Origin: Oscillatoria sp. HE19RPO
GTDB taxonomy: Bacteria; Cyanobacteriota; Cyanobacteriia; Cyanobacteriales; Laspinemataceae
Direction: 5' to 3'
Length of the DNA: 34,638 bases
Assembly (NCBI RefSeq): GCF_024220515.1
Contig: NZ_JAMXOT010000189.1
Location: 1-34,638 of the forward strand
Under the pieces are notes generated by a model, which saw only the letters and a list, made by a program, of their open reading frames with translations, made no database searches and was not told the origin of the DNA. The stretch's first letter is position 1. Each line of letters starts with the position of its first letter. The position numbers were made by a program, and so were the translations under genes. Shown piece by piece: positions 33,011 through 34,638 of this stretch.

Positions 33011-33862
33011 ATGACTCAATCTAAACAATCAGAATGGATCGAGCGTTTTGCTCGCTTTGGATACGTTGCCAAAGGATTTGTTTACGGCTTAGTGGGTATT
33101 TTAGCCTTGCAAGTTGCCTTAAACCAAGGGGGACAAACCACCGACCCAAAGGGCGTGCTTTACGAAATAGTGGAGCAACCTTTTGGTCAAGTGTTACTGT
33201 CGATTGTAACCATTGGACTGATTGGTTATGCAATGTGGCGTTTTCTCCAAGCCTTTATGGATACAGACAATAAAGGGACTGATTTAAAAGGATTAATCGA
33301 GCGATTCGGATTTGGAATGAGTGCGGTCATTTATTGTGGGTTTGCTTTTACTGCCATTAAAATCTTGACAGGTAATGGAGAAAATGGCGGAGAACAAAGC
33401 GATCAAAGCGCTCAACATTGGACCGCCCGGTTTCTCTCACAACCTTTTGGAGAATGGTTGGTGGGACTGGCGGGTGCAGTCGTGATTGGTTTAGGATTTT
33501 ATTATTTTTATAAAGCCTTTAGTGGGAAGTTTCGCAAAGAATTAAAAATCAGAGAAATGACTCCCACTGAAGAAAAATGGGTGATGAGAGCAGGTCGAGT
33601 AGGGTTATCTGCAAGGGCTATTATTTTTACCATGATTGGCTGGTTTTTGATGCAAGCGGCTTATGAATCCAATGCGAATGAAGCCCAGGCCATTCCCGGC
33701 ACTTTAGATACTTTATTGAGGCAGCCTTATGGGAGTTGGCTGTTGGGAGTCGTAGCTGCGGGATTGGTAATTTATGGACTATATATGGGAGTACACGCCC
33801 GCTATCGGCGGATTCGCCCTCCCCAATCTGCGGACCCCCGACAACTTTTAAATCAGGGATAA
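33011..33862 (+). CDS. DUF1206 membrane protein
   Basis: A 283-residue protein with six membrane helices arranged as three repeats of a two-helix unit. The unit can be seen in ARFGYVAKGFVYGLVGILA (about 14-32), ERFGFGMSAVIYCGFAFTA (about 97-115) and GRVGLSARAIIFTMIGWFL (about 197-215), each followed by a QPFG/QPYG turn and a second helix. This internal threefold repetition is the family hallmark. Function is unknown. It is well supported as a real gene by composition and length. Confidence 0.9.
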   Translation: MTQSKQSEWIERFARFGYVAKGFVYGLVGILALQVALNQGGQTTDPKGVLYEIVEQPFGQVLLSIVTIGLIGYAMWRFLQAFMDTDNKGTDLKGLIERFGFGMSAVIYCGFAFTAIKILTGNGENGGEQSDQSAQHWTARFLSQPFGEWLVGLAGAVVIGLGFYYFYKAFSGKFRKELKIREMTPTEEKWVMRAGRVGLSARAIIFTMIGWFLMQAAYESNANEAQAIPGTLDTLLRQPYGSWLLGVVAAGLVIYGLYMGVHARYRRIRPPQSADPRQLLNQG

Positions 33863-33889
33863 TCAGCGATCGCCTCGCTATAAACTCCC

Positions 33890-33909
33890 TTGGGGGGATG
33901 CACCCCCAA
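33890..33909. terminator. hairpin between convergent DUF1206 and thioesterase genes
   Basis: Stem TTGGGGG / CCCCCAA, loop GATGCA, in the 65-base gap between the two stops. There is no T run. Confidence 0.55.
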
Positions 33910-33927
33910 ACCTCACTCTCAGCTGAT

Positions 33928-34353
33928 TCACCCGGATGAATGGGTGGCAAATTTTTTCACCAAGTTGTCCGGTATAGCAACGAGACGATGACTAGAAACA
34001 TGGATAAAACATCCCGTCTGTTTGGCAGTCACGGCAATTTTATCATCCACGATTAACTCAGTTTTGACGATCCATTTAACCGACCCCATATCACTAAACC
34101 ACATTCGCCCCTCAATCAAATCAAACAATTTAATGGGTTTATGATATTCCAGACGAGTTTTGCCAATCAGGGGAGATATTCCTAATTCTAATTGCTGTTC
34201 TAAAGAAAAATACTGTTGAAATAAATCTAAGCGTAAATCTTCAATCCAGCGCATCAAAATCATTTGGCTGACAAACCCGGTGATATCAATATCGTAGGGT
34301 TTCACAGTGAAAGCTAAAGCCGTCTCTAATAGCGTATCTTGTTCTAAGGTCAT
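33928..34353 (-). CDS. acyl-CoA thioesterase, hotdog fold (4HBT/YbgC-like)
   Basis: A 141-residue protein of the single-hotdog thioesterase type. FTVKPYDIDITGFVSQMILMR corresponds to the 'Y-x-D-x-D-x-x-G-x-V' active-site turn and helix of the YbgC/FadM/4HBT group, where the Asp acts in thioester cleavage. The rest shows the expected beta strands (KTRLEYHKPIKLFDLIEGRM, then SVKWIVKTELIVDD). The residue after the Gly is Phe and the usual His/Asn is absent, so the substrate may differ. GAGGGA lies close before the ATG. It is a single gene; the substrate is unknown. Confidence 0.85.
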   Translation of the reverse strand: MTLEQDTLLETALAFTVKPYDIDITGFVSQMILMRWIEDLRLDLFQQYFSLEQQLELGISPLIGKTRLEYHKPIKLFDLIEGRMWFSDMGSVKWIVKTELIVDDKIAVTAKQTGCFIHVSSHRLVAIPDNLVKKFATHSSG

Positions 34354-34498
34354 AGTCCCTCAAACTGGTTTTTAAAAAAAACAATTCGGTTGGTCCTCTG
34401 GGTTAAATGCCGGGAGGCAATTTTACAGGACTCTAACTCATTGTAATCATTTTTCACCAAAAGAACGCAGGGGAGACGTTACGGAAGGGTTAGGTTAA

Positions 34499-34638
34499 GG
34501 GGACCAGAAACCGGGTTTCTACCATGAGTTGCTGCTATTTGTCATAGATTTGGTAAAGAAACCCGGTTTCTAATCGTTAGTAGGGGGACCAGAAACCGGG
34601 TTTCTACCATGAGTTGCTGCTATTTGTCATAGATTTGG
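34499..34638 (+). repeat. 85-bp period tandem repeat at the window edge
   Basis: GGGGACCAGAAACCGGGTTT starts at 34499 and again at 34584, with 55 identical bases in both. Each unit holds AGAAACCGGGTTTCT; the spacer holds AGAAACCCGGTTTCT (34558-34572), so the region can fold many ways. The second unit is cut by the window end and the array probably goes on. Confidence 0.9.

Overview
The window looks like a chromosomal segment of a filamentous, probably non-heterocystous cyanobacterium. The evidence is the very high density of the HIP1 octamer GCGATCGC, four Uma2-family genes, a CBS-CP12 fusion protein, a CHAT/TPR protein, heptanucleotide tandem repeats of the STRR type and many dispersed palindromic repeats between genes. 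The species cannot be fixed from sequence alone. No rRNA, tRNA, CRISPR array, transposase or phage module was seen.

Layout. 1-3.5 kb: two minus-strand polytopic membrane proteins of the GT-C glycosyltransferase type, two bases apart. 3.6-9.8 kb: Uma2 genes, a large tubulin-like (FtsZ/tubulin superfamily) protein with a C-terminal zinc ribbon, and a small conserved protein. The third Uma2 gene has its own 3' end tandemly duplicated. 10.2-12.8 kb: malQ and an acetoacetate decarboxylase-family protein, followed by a 33-bp hairpin array. 13.0-17.0 kb: a minus-strand cluster of an NfeD-like protein and two flotillin-type SPFH proteins. 17.3-19.1 kb: proS. 19.1-19.6 kb: repeat islands. 19.8-22.4 kb: a CBS-CP12 protein, a secreted protein of unknown function and a pentapeptide-repeat protein, all minus strand. 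22.4-23.1 kb: a gene-free mosaic of repeats. 23.1-24.8 kb: ilvD. 24.9-30.1 kb: a TPR-CHAT caspase-like protease, a small acidic protein (ATGA overlap) and a coiled-coil protein with two C-terminal membrane helices. 30.4-34.4 kb: a fourth Uma2 gene, an OxlT-like MFS transporter, a DUF1206 membrane protein and a hotdog thioesterase. The window ends in an 85-bp-period tandem repeat.

The most system-like locus is 24.9-30.1 kb. A caspase-like protease with an intact His/Cys dyad, a sensor-like TPR array, a small coupled protein and a membrane-anchored coiled-coil partner fit a protease-triggered membrane effector or immunity module. From memory it resembles the caspase-and-TPR-associated (CATRA) conflict systems described by comparative genomics; homology is not verified here. 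Two of its three genes carry the same C-rich palindromic repeat translated in frame.

The second theme is repeats: a TIR-bounded MITE-like family (about 122 bp), 44-bp and 40-bp hairpin families, an element bounded by 25-bp perfect inverted repeats, and a shared short element 25-31 nt upstream of all four Uma2 starts.
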